Shown piece after piece: positions 34,702 through 45,006 of a DNA stretch of 64,000 nucleotides. Each line of letters starts with the position of its first letter. The stretch's first letter is position 1. Origin of the DNA: Liolophura sinensis (taxonomy: Eukaryota > Mollusca > Polyplacophora > Chitonida > Chitonidae). Below the pieces are notes generated by a model. That model saw only the letters and a list, made by a program, of their open reading frames with translations, had not been told where the DNA came from and searched no databases. The DNA lies in assembly GCF_032854445.1 (NCBI RefSeq), contig NC_088302.1, positions 38,816,191 through 38,880,190 on the forward strand, in the 5' to 3' direction. A program made the translations under genes and the position numbers.

Positions 34702-36426
34702 TTCACCCCCCTGTATAAAAAATGTCCTCCGGACATTTCCGGGAAAATCATGACTTAACTGACATAACTGGGTTGAACAACCATTTTCACGAGAAGGTAG
34801 ACACATGAGGATAAGCCTCATTTATTTCTATATGCATTTGTGTTCATCAAATTACATACATCAGGTGGATACATATATGTTACTTTTTTCTCAATGATAT
34901 TAACGAATGACACAGTTTGTGTACATTCCTGGGTACAACTATGGCGGTAGGAATGGTTGTGAGTAGGGTGTGGAAGTCGACCCTCACGCTCAATAACAAT
35001 GTGTTCCACCTGTTGAAAACGCTGGGTATTCCTCCATCCTGCCTCCGATATCATAGGTCAAGCTTATGCGCGATTTCCCATTCCTCTGCGGACGATGACG
35101 AGATCTTCCATCCTCTATGCCGGGATCGTCGTTCCCTGGTGTTTCCGATTTACTTGCCGGGTGAAAGGGTATAGCGGCTGGGTTAAGGCCAAGATGAGAC
35201 TGCATGACAGGATAGAGGTCCTCCTCAGAGCTATCGTCTTCCTTTGGCGGATGATGTCCCGCTCGGTGTGTTGGCTTTTCCCCCTTGCCACTACGCTTGC
35301 GTTGTTTGGGTTCACGAACATATGGTTCCATCGGTAAGTATTCACATGACATGAGGAGGTTTCGGTGGAGAACTCGAGATTTGCCACTTCCGCTTTCCGG
35401 CTTGACTGTGTACTCCGGACTATGTCCACGCAGCTGCTCTTCTACAACATGAATTGTGTTTTCCTAGAATTTGCGTTGTTTGCCTGGCCCACCTCTCTCG
35501 GATAGATTCCGCACCAACACACGGTCACTAGGGAGGAGTAAGGTACTACACATTTTCTTATCATACTGTTTCTTCGATTGCTCAGACAATTTCTTGCCCA
35601 TGCCCTCGTGCAAATGCTTGAACACGACCTCTTTGTACTTGCTGGGGAGAACCAACTGTGTTTAGGTGGATCCAACTGGTTTCCTCGAACTCCAATACAA
35701 GAGACCACTGTCAGTCTGCAGACGTCTCTCTTGCCTCAGCAAAGCAGCAAGTCTAGGGTTGTGAGACTTCCTTTTCCAGCGGCGTCAATCGTTCATGACC
35801 TAGAGACACTCCATGGGTTTCATGGGTTTTATCTGATGTAGGCTGAAACAAGCTCGCTGTTGTCACTAGTATCTGAGCTCCAGCGCCTTTATTCAGAGCA
35901 CTAATGGTATCTTGTTTTTGTTCCTCCGCACAGCTCGCCTCCATGTCTGACACATCCATCGGCATCCGGGACAGGCCACCAGAATCGCCGTTGCTTTTTC
36001 TTGGACGGTACTGGAAGGTAAAATTATAATCCGCAAGCTCACGCACCCATCTCATCTTGGTGGCGTCCAGTTTTGCTGAGCTCAGGATATATGTCAGGGG
36101 GTTATTGTCACTATAAACACAGAAACTGGTGGCCGTCACACAAAGCGTCAGTATGGAGAACGAACGGTTAATTAAAGTCGGAATAAGCCATTATTTCCCC
36201 CTGGGTTAACGAGTCTATCAATGCCTCCAGAGTCTGTTGGTGTTCCTTTGTCCATGTCCCTGGGGTCTTCAAAGGAACTTGCCCAAACTCACGTTTATTC
36301 TGCTTTAACATGCCAGGTTTTCGGCTGTCAAGGTTCTTACTACCCGGCGCCTTCAGACGATCATGGAAGACTTTTGCCTTTGTCGAGAAGTAACGAATGT
36401 ACTTACAGTAATGTCCAATAAAACTT

Positions 36427-36663
36427 GGGGGCCTCCGTGGCTCAGTCTGTTAGCGCTCTAGCGCAGCGTAATTACCCAGGAGCCTCTCATCAAAGCGGTC
36501 GCTGTGAGTTCAAGTCCAGTTCATGTGGGATGGTCTGCACAGCAACCTGCGGATGGTCGTGGGTTTTCCCCGTGCTCTGCCCGGTTTTCTACCACCATAA
36601 TGCTGGCCGCCGTGGTATAAGTGAAATATTCTTGAGTACGATGTAAAACACCAATCCAAAAAA
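36427..36663 (+). mobile_element. SINE1 copy inside the Gypsy element
   Basis: GGGGGCCTCCGTGGCTCAGT head through CACCAATCCAAAAAA tail. It lacks the CTGGCTTCCTCTCC..CGTAC part of the middle. It is younger than the Gypsy element because it interrupts its RT. Target duplication is not clear. Confidence 0.9.
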
Positions 36664-36775
36664 CACCTGGTCTAATACCGTAAACCAAGAGTTTCCTCCA
36701 AGCGAGTAGAGTGCATTCTGGATCCTTGGGAGAGGTTGTCGGCCGTTGATGGTTTTGGAATTGAGCTGTCTATAA

Positions 36776-36969
36776 TCATATGTCAAGAAATGAGACCGTA
36801 CTTAAAGGACGATGAGGACTTGATAGCGCGATTAAATGACATTGTGACGCATGAGACGGAACACCAACAGAAAATCGGATCATGCAGAACTAGGACAAAG
36901 GCCAATACAAATGAGATACAACTTAACACAAAGCAATCAGCCAATAAACAAGAGGGGGAAAAGGAAAAT
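36776..36969 (+). repeat. Inverted copy of a gag segment inside the Gypsy RT
   Basis: About 194 bp on + (ATCATATGTCAAGAAATGAG ... CAAGAGGGGGAAAAGGAAAA) is the reverse complement of 38208-38403 in the same element. It is nearly identical except for a 12-bp deletion (GAGGCCTTCGAC region). It falls between the RT motifs VRVRKK and DYRQLN, splitting the RT. Confidence 0.93.
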
Positions 36970-37924
36970 GCTCCACATTTTTTCCTGACACGTACCATAG
37001 GTGATGAATACGGAGACTTGCTCTTTGTGATCCATCCTTTACTCAAAAGATTGTTCAGATAGTCCTTAACCTCCTCATACCACGGTCTTGAGATTGAACT
37101 GTACGTCTTTTGAACTGCTTTTCGTCAGACAGCTTGATATCCATCTCAAGCTCTGGAACACATCGTATGTCGTCCTCCCTTTTAGAAAACATTTCGGCTT
37201 CCGTCTGTAAAGGTTTCTTTCTGTTCCGCTGATAGGCTTGTTTCACTCAAATCAAATGTAATACTGTCCGCAATAGAATTTAGAGCTTCCGCATTTCCCT
37301 TGGGCTGATCTGGCGCAGTCTGCGGTTCCTCAAATGCTACAATAGAATCTATGTTACTCACAGTCCCAACAGTTGTCCTTGTCCTGAGGTGTATCTCATG
37401 ACAAGTAGAGTTTCTCATCAGGATGTACATTTTCCGACCTTTCTTAAGATCTACAACAATCTCACTGACCTCCAGTCTATCAGGTAAGTTCGGTTCAACA
37501 TCGCGCTCAAACAACAGAACCATTCCTTCAGTCAAATGGCATGGAAGCGAGTTACACTGTACCGCCACTGTCCGGTTCCGTGGAACAACCACTCGTTTCT
37601 TGGAAGTCGGTACCGAACAAGGCACATCTGCTTCCTTTGCTTTGATGGCATTCGCGATTTTTGTCGTGTGGGTCTTGTGTTCACTTAGCAGTACGGTTCT
37701 GATCAAATTCACCTTGTTCACCTTCTGTTTGCTGTCCGGGGCTCCGCCTGCATACTTTTCAATCACGTTGAATCCAATCCATGAGGCACTGAATTCAGGA
37801 TCTTCTGTCACCAACATCGGAACAGGAATTCTGTGTGCTTCATCCAGGTCGCTCACCATGGAGAAATGTTCTTCGACCTTCGGGCACCGGCTATGTTTAA
37901 TCACTCTGACATAACCGGAACTAG

Positions 37925-38885
37925 TTACCTATTTATCCTTCTGTTTTCCGGCTCTGCAACCCCAAGGACAATGTTCAGAGCTCCCGCACCTGAAACAGTG
38001 TTCACAAGATTGTCCCTTACCCTCAGCCTGACAAGACAGCCTGAGTCGGTTGAAAACCCCTTCTTGTTACTTTTCTTTGAACTACGTTTGGCAGTACTTG
38101 TCTTTTCGACTTGCCCCAGCTGACTGCAAAGCGTGGCTACCTGTGATTTCAGTTCATTCACTTCTAACGGTAGGGTTCCTTTTGCTGGTTTATTTTCCTT
38201 TTTCCCCTCTTGTTTATTGGTTGATTGCTTTGTGTTAAGTTGTATCTCATTTGTATTGGCCTTTGTCCTAGTTCTGCATGATCCGATTTTCTGTTGGTGT
38301 TCCGTCTCATGCGTCACAATGTCATTCAATCGCGCTATCAAGTCCTCGTCGTCGAAGGCCTCGTCCTTTAAGTACGGTCTCATTTCTTGACATATGATGT
38401 TGTCTCGAAAACCAGAAAGCACAGGTGTGCGGAATTTGCTCTCAACTTTTCACTTTGAGCGATAAAACACAGTTCATTATAAAGCTAGCGGGCGCTCTTT
38501 GGTTTGTATTATGATGTCAGCATGCGACTAATAGCTGCCAGGCGGACTTGCTTAACCTCGAAGTAACTTTTCAGTTCCATTCCCATTGATCGAAGTATGG
38601 CCTGCACAATTTCATCTTCTGAGTAGCCCTGTTTTAACCCATTGTCTATGGACGCTTTTTCTGTAAAAGATCCTTCAGTTGTCCTGAAATCTTAAACTCT
38701 TTACGCCATCTAGCGATTCTGGCGTAGGGATCAGGCCATAAGCTTGTTGTTGGTGTGTGAACTGACCCATTTCCGGTTTTTGGATTTAGGTCGTCGGTGA
38801 AGCTGTCTATTGTCAATAGTGATGTTGTCCCACCATCTTCCTTATCTAATTCTGATAAAAGGAATTTTTCCAGTACTCTGCTCAT
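37925..38885 (-). pseudogene. Gypsy gag remnant
   Basis: 38885-38646 and 38422-37925 hold gag-like sequence (SGFRDNIICQEMRPYLKDEA, then LIARLNDIVTHETEHQQKIG). A zinc knuckle CFRCGSSEHCPWGC (CX2CX4HX4C) is encoded in another frame near 37975-38010, before a stop. The gag frame is therefore broken twice. Confidence 0.8.
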
Positions 38886-39771
38886 TTTTGTTTGCCCGTG
38901 CTCAACTACACATTCACCTGGAATACCTGGTGTTTTAACAGTTCGACAAGCTGAGTTGCGTCTAGCGAGTACAATCTCTGCTTAACTGTGAATTCACTCT
39001 CCGGATCAGATATCACCTTGGTTAACGTTAACAAGAGCTTAAATCACAGTGTGACCAGGCAATGGCAAATAAAATCATACATACAATCATTCAGCTATTG
39101 CCAACCAGTCACAAAAATCGAATAATAATGACAAATAGTGACAAATTTGCTTACACACTTTTGCATATTATGACCCATTACCTGTACCTGGTGTTTCTGC
39201 TCACAACCACATCAGTTAATAATATGGTGCGCTGCCCATGTCATTCAGTCATAAAATACACCTAGTGTTGTTGTTGCTTGCCCTTAATGGCACTCTGAGA
39301 GAAATGTCACTTCTGTCTTGAATTCGAAATAGTACACTACTAGCATCTCTGGACTGCAATGTCAGTATGGAAAATGTCACTCTTCCAGATGAAATCGACA
39401 TAGTCTACCACTGAAATGGAATATTCACAAGATACTATCTAAGAAGTGTCAATAAAGTCACCTTCAGCACAACACAGCTGTATGTTTTTGTGTTTTCGTT
39501 AATTACAGTTGTGAGTCATTCAGTACATAGAGCTCATTTGTTTTTGTTCTCCTGGTTGTATTCTGATGTTATTATTATTCTACCTTCACAAGGTAAGGCG
39601 TCCAGTTTATTGTTCACACACAGTTTTATTATCCGACATCACCCAGTTTTTGCTTCGTTTGATGGAAAGCTTCGTACGAGAGTCGTTTCACGCCCTGGAT
39701 CTGTCCACATGACATACGCCTGGAATCTGATCCTCGCGAATCGCCCAGTCAGTCAAAAGTTCAACATCCCA
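38423..39771 (-). other. Gypsy 5' untranslated and leader region
   Basis: Between the gag remnant and the primer-binding site. Only short ORFs, such as 38885-38646, are seen. AT-rich past 39060, with no other element recognised. Confidence 0.5.
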
Positions 39772-39788
39772 TCCTAGTCACGGCACCA
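39772..39788 (-). promoter_or_regulatory. Primer-binding site of the Gypsy element
   Basis: On the minus strand TGGTGCCGTGACTAGGA follows the LTR end by two bases. It begins TGG, as a site complementary to a tRNA 3' CCA end should. Which tRNA primes it was not determined. Confidence 0.75.
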
Positions 39789-39790
39789 AA

Positions 39791-40098
39791 TGTTATCCCT
39801 CCTCTGGGTCTTGATATGGAATAACATCAACACTTTGTAAACCAATAATGACAGGTTTATTGAAATAAACAGTGTGTAGACATCCCCATGCATCAACTGT
39901 ATGCACAAACCCGTGCCGTCACAACTTCGGCTTACAACAAACACATGCGGCGTCACACGACTCATTAATAAACCACAAAACGAACACGGACGTTACAGCG
40001 ACATACTGATGCTTGTATGTTAACTTCTACAAAAAATACGCTCTTTATGGTAAAGGTCATTATCATACGTCTATTTCATACTACTAATGTCCTTTACA
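39791..40098 (-). repeat. Gypsy 5' LTR
   Basis: 308 bp; on + it begins TGTTATCCCTCCTCTGGGTC and ends GTCCTTTACA. It holds AATAAA-like ATTGAAATAAACAG and lies next to the primer-binding site. Confidence 0.88.
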
Positions 40099-40109
40099 CC
40101 TGCACGGAC

Positions 40110-41270
40110 CTGGCTATGTCGTCCACCGACAGTGTGCTTCCTCCGCTGTAGTCCAGAAGGTGTTCATTCCCACACTGATTAATGTTATCGACGTGAAGCG
40201 TGAAATGGTGAGTTTTCAAAAGAGTTACTTGAAAAAGATGTTTTATCTTAGAGTATCATCACTGGCAGCTCACAGGTCTCTCCCGAATATGTATAAATTC
40301 ACTCTGGATGAGACGGAGTGGAAAATTACCCCTGCTTCTTTGACCTTGATAAATCTGACTGTACATTGGCCCTATGATGTATGTCTTGACATTACAAACC
40401 TACCTTTTCGGATGACGACATCAAACATGTCCGTATGGGCATTGGGATATATCGTTTTAGGTGCCTTTTGCGTCGCTATGTACCGAACTTTATTAACTTT
40501 GCGGGAGATGTTGTAATGTTCACCTATCCAGGACAGGTATTTGAGTGCGGTAAGTGCGGCCAGGCCAGGTACAGGGCTTTCGCGTGCATGGCTATGTGGT
40601 GCACGAACTGTGATGGCTTTTCACCCCATACTGACCCACACACAGGGAAAGACTGTTTGAACAGTTGTCGGAATTGTGGTTCTGATACACATGGAGTTAC
40701 GTTTCTACCGCCAGAACTGAGGTCAGCAAAACGTCACATGTTCAGCCCAAGGGGAAAGGTGGTACCGACGTTGATATAGCTGACGTAACATCTGACGTCA
40801 GCGTGAGTGACGTTGACGTCGAAGTTGTGATCAGCGACGAGGATAGCGAGGTAGACTGTGCAATGGAGCCTGGCGACGTTGACGTCAGAGATCATCTGAT
40901 GTCAGTGACGCCAAGTAGGTGAAGAACCCATGTCGAGACATCAGGACGATGACGAGCATGTTTGGACTCAGGTGTCAAGGCAGCGGAAATCTCGAGCTGG
41001 AGGAAGACCCAGCGAAGTGCGGAAAATGTGCACGTTCAAGGCAACTCTTCACAAGGAAACAAACAAATAGACCATAAGCGTTTAAAAATTGACAGTGAAA
41101 AGACTGAGCCGCCAAAGGCGCCAAGTGCAGAACCGGACACGTCTGCCTGTGATTCAATTGAAATGTCACCCTGGCCTTCACAGGACACAACAACGACTCT
41201 GTTGGAGTTTCGACGAAAGCAGTCCATTGCCGCTCGCGGTCGTGCAAGGTTGAAGAACGGCAAGAATTAA
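40110..41270 (+). pseudogene. LINE B ORF1 (gag-like) remnant
   Basis: Three frames: 40160-40516, 40435-40779 (CGKCGQARYRAFACMAMWC, a zinc knuckle whose His is Tyr, then CLNSCRNCGSDTHG), an Asp/Val-rich acidic segment (40770-40920, DVTSDVSVSDVDVEVV), and 40962-41270 with a basic Arg/Lys end (RKQSIAARGRARLKNG). Collinear with LINE C ORF1. Confidence 0.78.
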
Positions 41271-41370
41271 AACCATGGTCAGCATAGTTGTTTGCAAATC
41301 AGTAACCATGGGTAAGTACTTTTGTTTTCTTTTTATCTATTTTTTATGATGGCTGCCCAAAACTGCGTTA

Positions 41371-44158
41371 GAATTGATAGTTTAAATGTCAATGGCTTAC
41401 GAGACTCTGTCTCAGGTGCAGTCTCAGGTGAAACAGTTTATTTTTGACAATAAAATATACATCATATTTTTACAGGAGACTCATTTTGAGAATAATTGTG
41501 ATAGTAAAATGTTAAATATTCCTGGTGATTCTTTTTGGGCACATGGTACTAATAGGAGTTGTGGGACCGGATTGTGTAATCCGCAAGGTAACAAAGTATC
41601 CTTACGGTCGGTATGTGGCTGTGAAGACCGAAATTAATGGCACAAGCCTTAACCTCATATGCGTGTATTCACCAGATAATCCAACGTTTATTTCATCATT
41701 AGATGTACTCATGAGAGGTAGTGAGCTGCTGCTACTTTAATTTTAATTTTGTAGAGAATAATCAGCTTGACAGAATGGGTACAACGATGATTGCTCGCAA
41801 ATGACGGCGTTGACGAAACCAGGGTTGTAAAAAAAATGATTTCAATATATGTGATGTTTTTAGGAAAATTCACCCCTGACATGGTTATGTATTCTTTGTC
41901 ACGGGCTAATTGTGCGTCCCGACTGGATACATTTTATGTGTTTAGCTCGTTAGCTGATTATGTAACAAATTCTGATATGACACATGTAGCAATCTCCGAC
42001 CATGCTTGCATCTATAATGATGTGGCTTTTGACAATGTAATTACATGGGGGAACTTTTATTGGAAGTGTAATGTATCCGGGCTAGAAAAGCAAGAATTAA
42101 ACGAGAAAATACAAGCCGTTTATGATTCCCACTTTACTGATGTTTCTAATGATGATGTCTCTTTAATTTATCAATGGGACGACAGAGGAAGAATTATTCC
42201 ATGTTGTAAAAGATTTGAATAAATACCGGTCTCCTGGTTCTGACGGTTTTCCTGCAGAATTTTATGTGGAGTTCTGGCCAATTTTTGGAAAATTATTTAT
42301 ACATTTCGAAAACATTTGTTTTGAACAAGAAACGCTGACCTCTTTGCAGCGATGCGACCTGATAACGTTATTACGCAAAGATCCAGACAACGCAGAGAAC
42401 ATTAAGAACTAGAGGCCTATTAGTTTGTTAAATGTCGGTTATAAAATTATCTCAAAGGCATTATGTAATCGCCTCAAGTGTGCAATCGATTCTGTGGTCT
42501 CTCAAAATCAGCCATATGGTGTCCCTGGCAGGACAGATTTTGATACTTTACACTTGCTACATAATGTTTACGATTATATAGAGCAGAAAGATTTAGGTGT
42601 ATGTTTTATTAATTTGGGCCAAGAAAAGGCTTTTGATCGTGTTGACTGGTCATTTTTGTTCAAATGTCTGGAACATTTCAATTTTGGCCCAGACTTTTGT
42701 AAGGGGGTGAAGTGGGTATACTGACATATCAAGCTCAGTTATTGTTAACGGTCATATTAACAAAACGTTTACACAAGGATGTGCCTTGTCGCCATTATTG
42801 TACATAATGTCTTTAGAGCATTAAAGCCAATGATACCGTTCAAGGTGTTCCCATGGCAGGCACAAGTAAACAGGCCAAGATCGAAGAATATGTGGAGGAT
42901 TCCACAGCCATTGTAACCCATTCTACTTCAGTTCGAGAAGTGCTCCGTGTAGCTGAAAATTATGGAAGCGTGTCAGGTGCTAAACTAAATCTGGCAAAAA
43001 GCACTGTTCTCCCAATTGGTAAATGGAAAGAGGAAGATGTCCCTGATGTGGGGTTTAAAGTTTGTGAAAACACTAAAATATGTGGCATCCATTTCGCAAG
43101 GATCACTTCGAACTAGAAAGTAATCTGATTTGAAATAAAATGAAAAAAAAAATGTAACTTCTTGGAACGGCAGATACTTAACTCTTAGGGGGAAATCTGT
43201 TCTTATAAACACGGTTGCTCTGTCTATGTTATGGTTTGCTCTCCAGTGTACCATACTACCCACAAAATGTTTCACGCATGGCACCTGACTGATTTTTTGT
43301 TTCCTTTGAGACAATAAGCCTGAAAGTATAAAACGATCTGTGTTGCATAAACGCCGAATTAAAAATTCCAAACATTGAGTGCATAGCTAAGGTTTTACTT
43401 ATCCGCCGCATTTTTAGACTTATATATTGCACGGAGGCCGACTGGAGATATTTTGCTATCTACTGGCTTGGAATATCTCTAAAGCAATTGTGTCCCCAAT
43501 TTGTAGGCCGAACTGTCCTCACGCCGAAACTATTCCCCCGTCCTTTCAGTTTGCTTTAAAGGCGTGGAAAGATTTTTATATGGGACAATCTTTACCTGTG
43601 CCTTGTTTTTCGACAAAGTTTATTCATGCGCAATTAGTGTATCCCATCTGTGAGTGTCCCATTGTTATGATAAAGTTCCCGGCCTTATAATGGACTGGTA
43701 TATGAAAGTCAGTCTTCAATATGTTTTTGGATCACAATTTGGTCAACTTTAGCTGCAAGCTCGTCCATGACATTTTGCCTGTGAAGGTTAGATTGCTGAA
43801 GCGCAACGTTGCAACTTACGATTTACGTGCATTTTGTGGATTGTCTGAATCCCAGAAGCATCTTTTTCTAGACCCTTGGGTAACTCAAAGTGATTTCAGT
43901 CATTTCAACCCTGTGTTCATGCGGTATGCTCGGTTTATACCAGCGTTTGACGAAAACACCTTAGTCTTTAAGATGTTTGGAGACAATTTTAATCAAGTGG
44001 AAAAGGATGTAATATTATATGTCATCAATGTATTACAATTCAGCATATGGTGTGCACGAAATGAGGTAGTATTTCAAAATAAACAAAGAAATATCCATAG
44101 TATTGTGGTTGCTACAAAGGGTGTAATAAAGACAAGAGTTTGTGTAGATTTTTACTGA
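41371..44158 (+). pseudogene. LINE B ORF2 (endonuclease-RT) remnant
   Basis: Broken into at least seven frames. The AP-endonuclease motifs NVNGLR, LQETH, VYSPDN and SDH and the RT motifs are in the right order. The spacing between GRIIPCCKRFE and NKYRSPGSDG suggests a deletion of the region between endonuclease and RT. Confidence 0.82.
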
Positions 44159-44529
44159 ATAAGAGAAGAGAATTTGTAAGAGGGTGGGGCAAACGCAATG
44201 TATTCTGTAAGGTAGCCTTAGATAAGCTTGTATATTTGTAAAAATAACATTATTCCCTTTCATGACTACATCACTGTATTATTGCAAGTGTAAATGAAAT
44301 GAAACTAAGATATTGTTCTATGTGTCCACAGCAAGTCTGTGATAAATGTTTTTAACATAGACAACTATGGAAATAGAGGGATAAAAATGTAAATTCATGT
44401 AACCTTTTTCTTTTTGAGAATTTGGTAATAAATTTTACATAAAAAAATTAATAAAAAGAAAAAGAAAAAGACTCAGGCAAACTGCATAGCTGATAAGATG
44501 AGAAACATAGCAAAAAATGAAAAATGTGA

Positions 44530-44601
44530 CGTCGCCAAACCTACGAAGTAGGATCTCAATGGATTTCCAATTCATCGCCTCAACCACTCGACCATGACGA
44601 C
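44530..44601 (-). pseudogene. tRNA-Ser pseudogene, T arm deleted
   Basis: About 10 bp of the T arm are missing (GTCGCCAAACCTACG on +). The anticodon loop reads TTGGAAA instead of TTAGAAA. Confidence 0.85.
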
Positions 44602-44628
44602 CCCATGGTGTCCATCTTTTTGTTAATA

Positions 44629-44896
44629 AGCTTTGGTGCATACCTGGCCCAGCCTGTGAGAAGGAAGCCATACAAATCTTGACATAACTTGACCGTCGAA
44701 ATCTAGACATTTCTATGCCGGAAACTGGGAGGGGTGCCTAGCAAGGCCAAGGGGACGTCACTGGAAGCCTCATCACCACCAGTTTCCTTGTGTCTTCTCG
44801 CCCCGAATTTCATACTTTCATCGTTAAAACTCATACCTGTACACCAAAAACGGCAGGCTGGCAGCAAAAAAACACTTAACACCCAAAAATACACTG
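44629..44896 (-). repeat. Inverted block of unit spacer
   Basis: On + AAGCTTTGGTGCATACCTGG, then CCCAGCCTGTGAGAAGGAAGCC, the reverse complement of the usual spacer. It ends near AACACTTAACACCCAAAAAT. Confidence 0.88.
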
Positions 44897-44924
44897 ATAA
44901 GCTTAGAAAAAATGAAAAATATGA

Positions 44925-45006
44925 CGTCGTCGGTAGGATTCGAACCTAAGCGGGAAGATCCCAATGGATTTCTAATCCATCACCTTAACCACTCTGCCAC
45001 GCCGAC
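44925..45006 (-). pseudogene. tRNA-Ser(AGA) gene, degraded
   Basis: 82 nt with the TTAGAAA loop and intact T arm, but one acceptor-stem mismatch and D-arm changes (GTGGCAGAGTGG, GGTGATGG). It is probably a pseudogene, though less decayed than its left neighbour. Confidence 0.65.

Larger units (their letters stand above)
35000..37904 (-). pseudogene. Gypsy pol remnant (RT, RNase H, integrase)
   Basis: Right to left: protease/RT linker (37904-37182), RT start (LSKGWITKSKSPYSSPMVRVRKK, ~37046-36975), then the inverted gag block, RT DYRQLNSKTINGRQPLPRIQ (36786-36670), SINE1, remnant TKEHQQTLEALIDSL near 36250, RNase H (SFCVYSDNNPLTYILSSAKLD, 36139 leftward), integrase-side zinc region (VLPSKYKEVVFKHLHEGMG, 35655) and a C-terminal LHRNLLMSCEYLP tail near 35370. 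The RT YxDD motif is not present. The integrase core is largely missing. Confidence 0.85.
34351..40098 (-). mobile_element. Ty3/Gypsy LTR retrotransposon, defective, with 4-bp target duplication
   Basis: Flanked by CCTG on both sides (34347-34350, 40099-40102). The LTRs start TGTAAAGG and end AACA on the minus strand. Inside, from right to left: primer-binding site, gag, protease/RT linker, RT, RNase H, integrase and C-terminal tail. This is the gag-pol order of Ty3/Gypsy elements without env. The RT is broken by an inverted gag fragment (36776-36969), by a SINE1 (36427-36663) and by loss of the catalytic YxDD part; frameshifts are common. The two LTRs differ in their middle third, so the insertion is not recent or the element is recombinant. 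Confidence 0.9.
40103..44460 (+). mobile_element. LINE B: near full-length but defective APE-type LINE with zinc-knuckle ORF1
   Basis: ORF1 (about 40110-41270) has an RRM-like start and a zinc-knuckle region, but is frameshifted. The endonuclease begins RIDSLNVNGLR at 41371, with FLQETHFE at 41470, LNLICVYSPDNP at 41650 and HVAISDHACIY at 41985. RT shows SPGSDGFPAEFYVEFWP (42225), CFINLGQEKAFDRVDWSF (42600), QGCALSPLLYIMSLE (42775) and YVEDSTAIVTH (42890), where YADD should be. The C-terminal part runs to 44158 and the element ends in an A-rich tail by 44460. Several stops and frameshifts and the altered catalytic motif show it is dead. Confidence 0.88.

Noticed and set aside
36736-37062. Plus-strand 108-codon ORF as a separate gene
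   Set aside because: It is the inverted gag fragment of the minus-strand Gypsy element plus antisense RT.
37423-37914. Plus-strand 163-codon ORF
   Set aside because: Shadow of the Gypsy protease/RT linker on the other strand.
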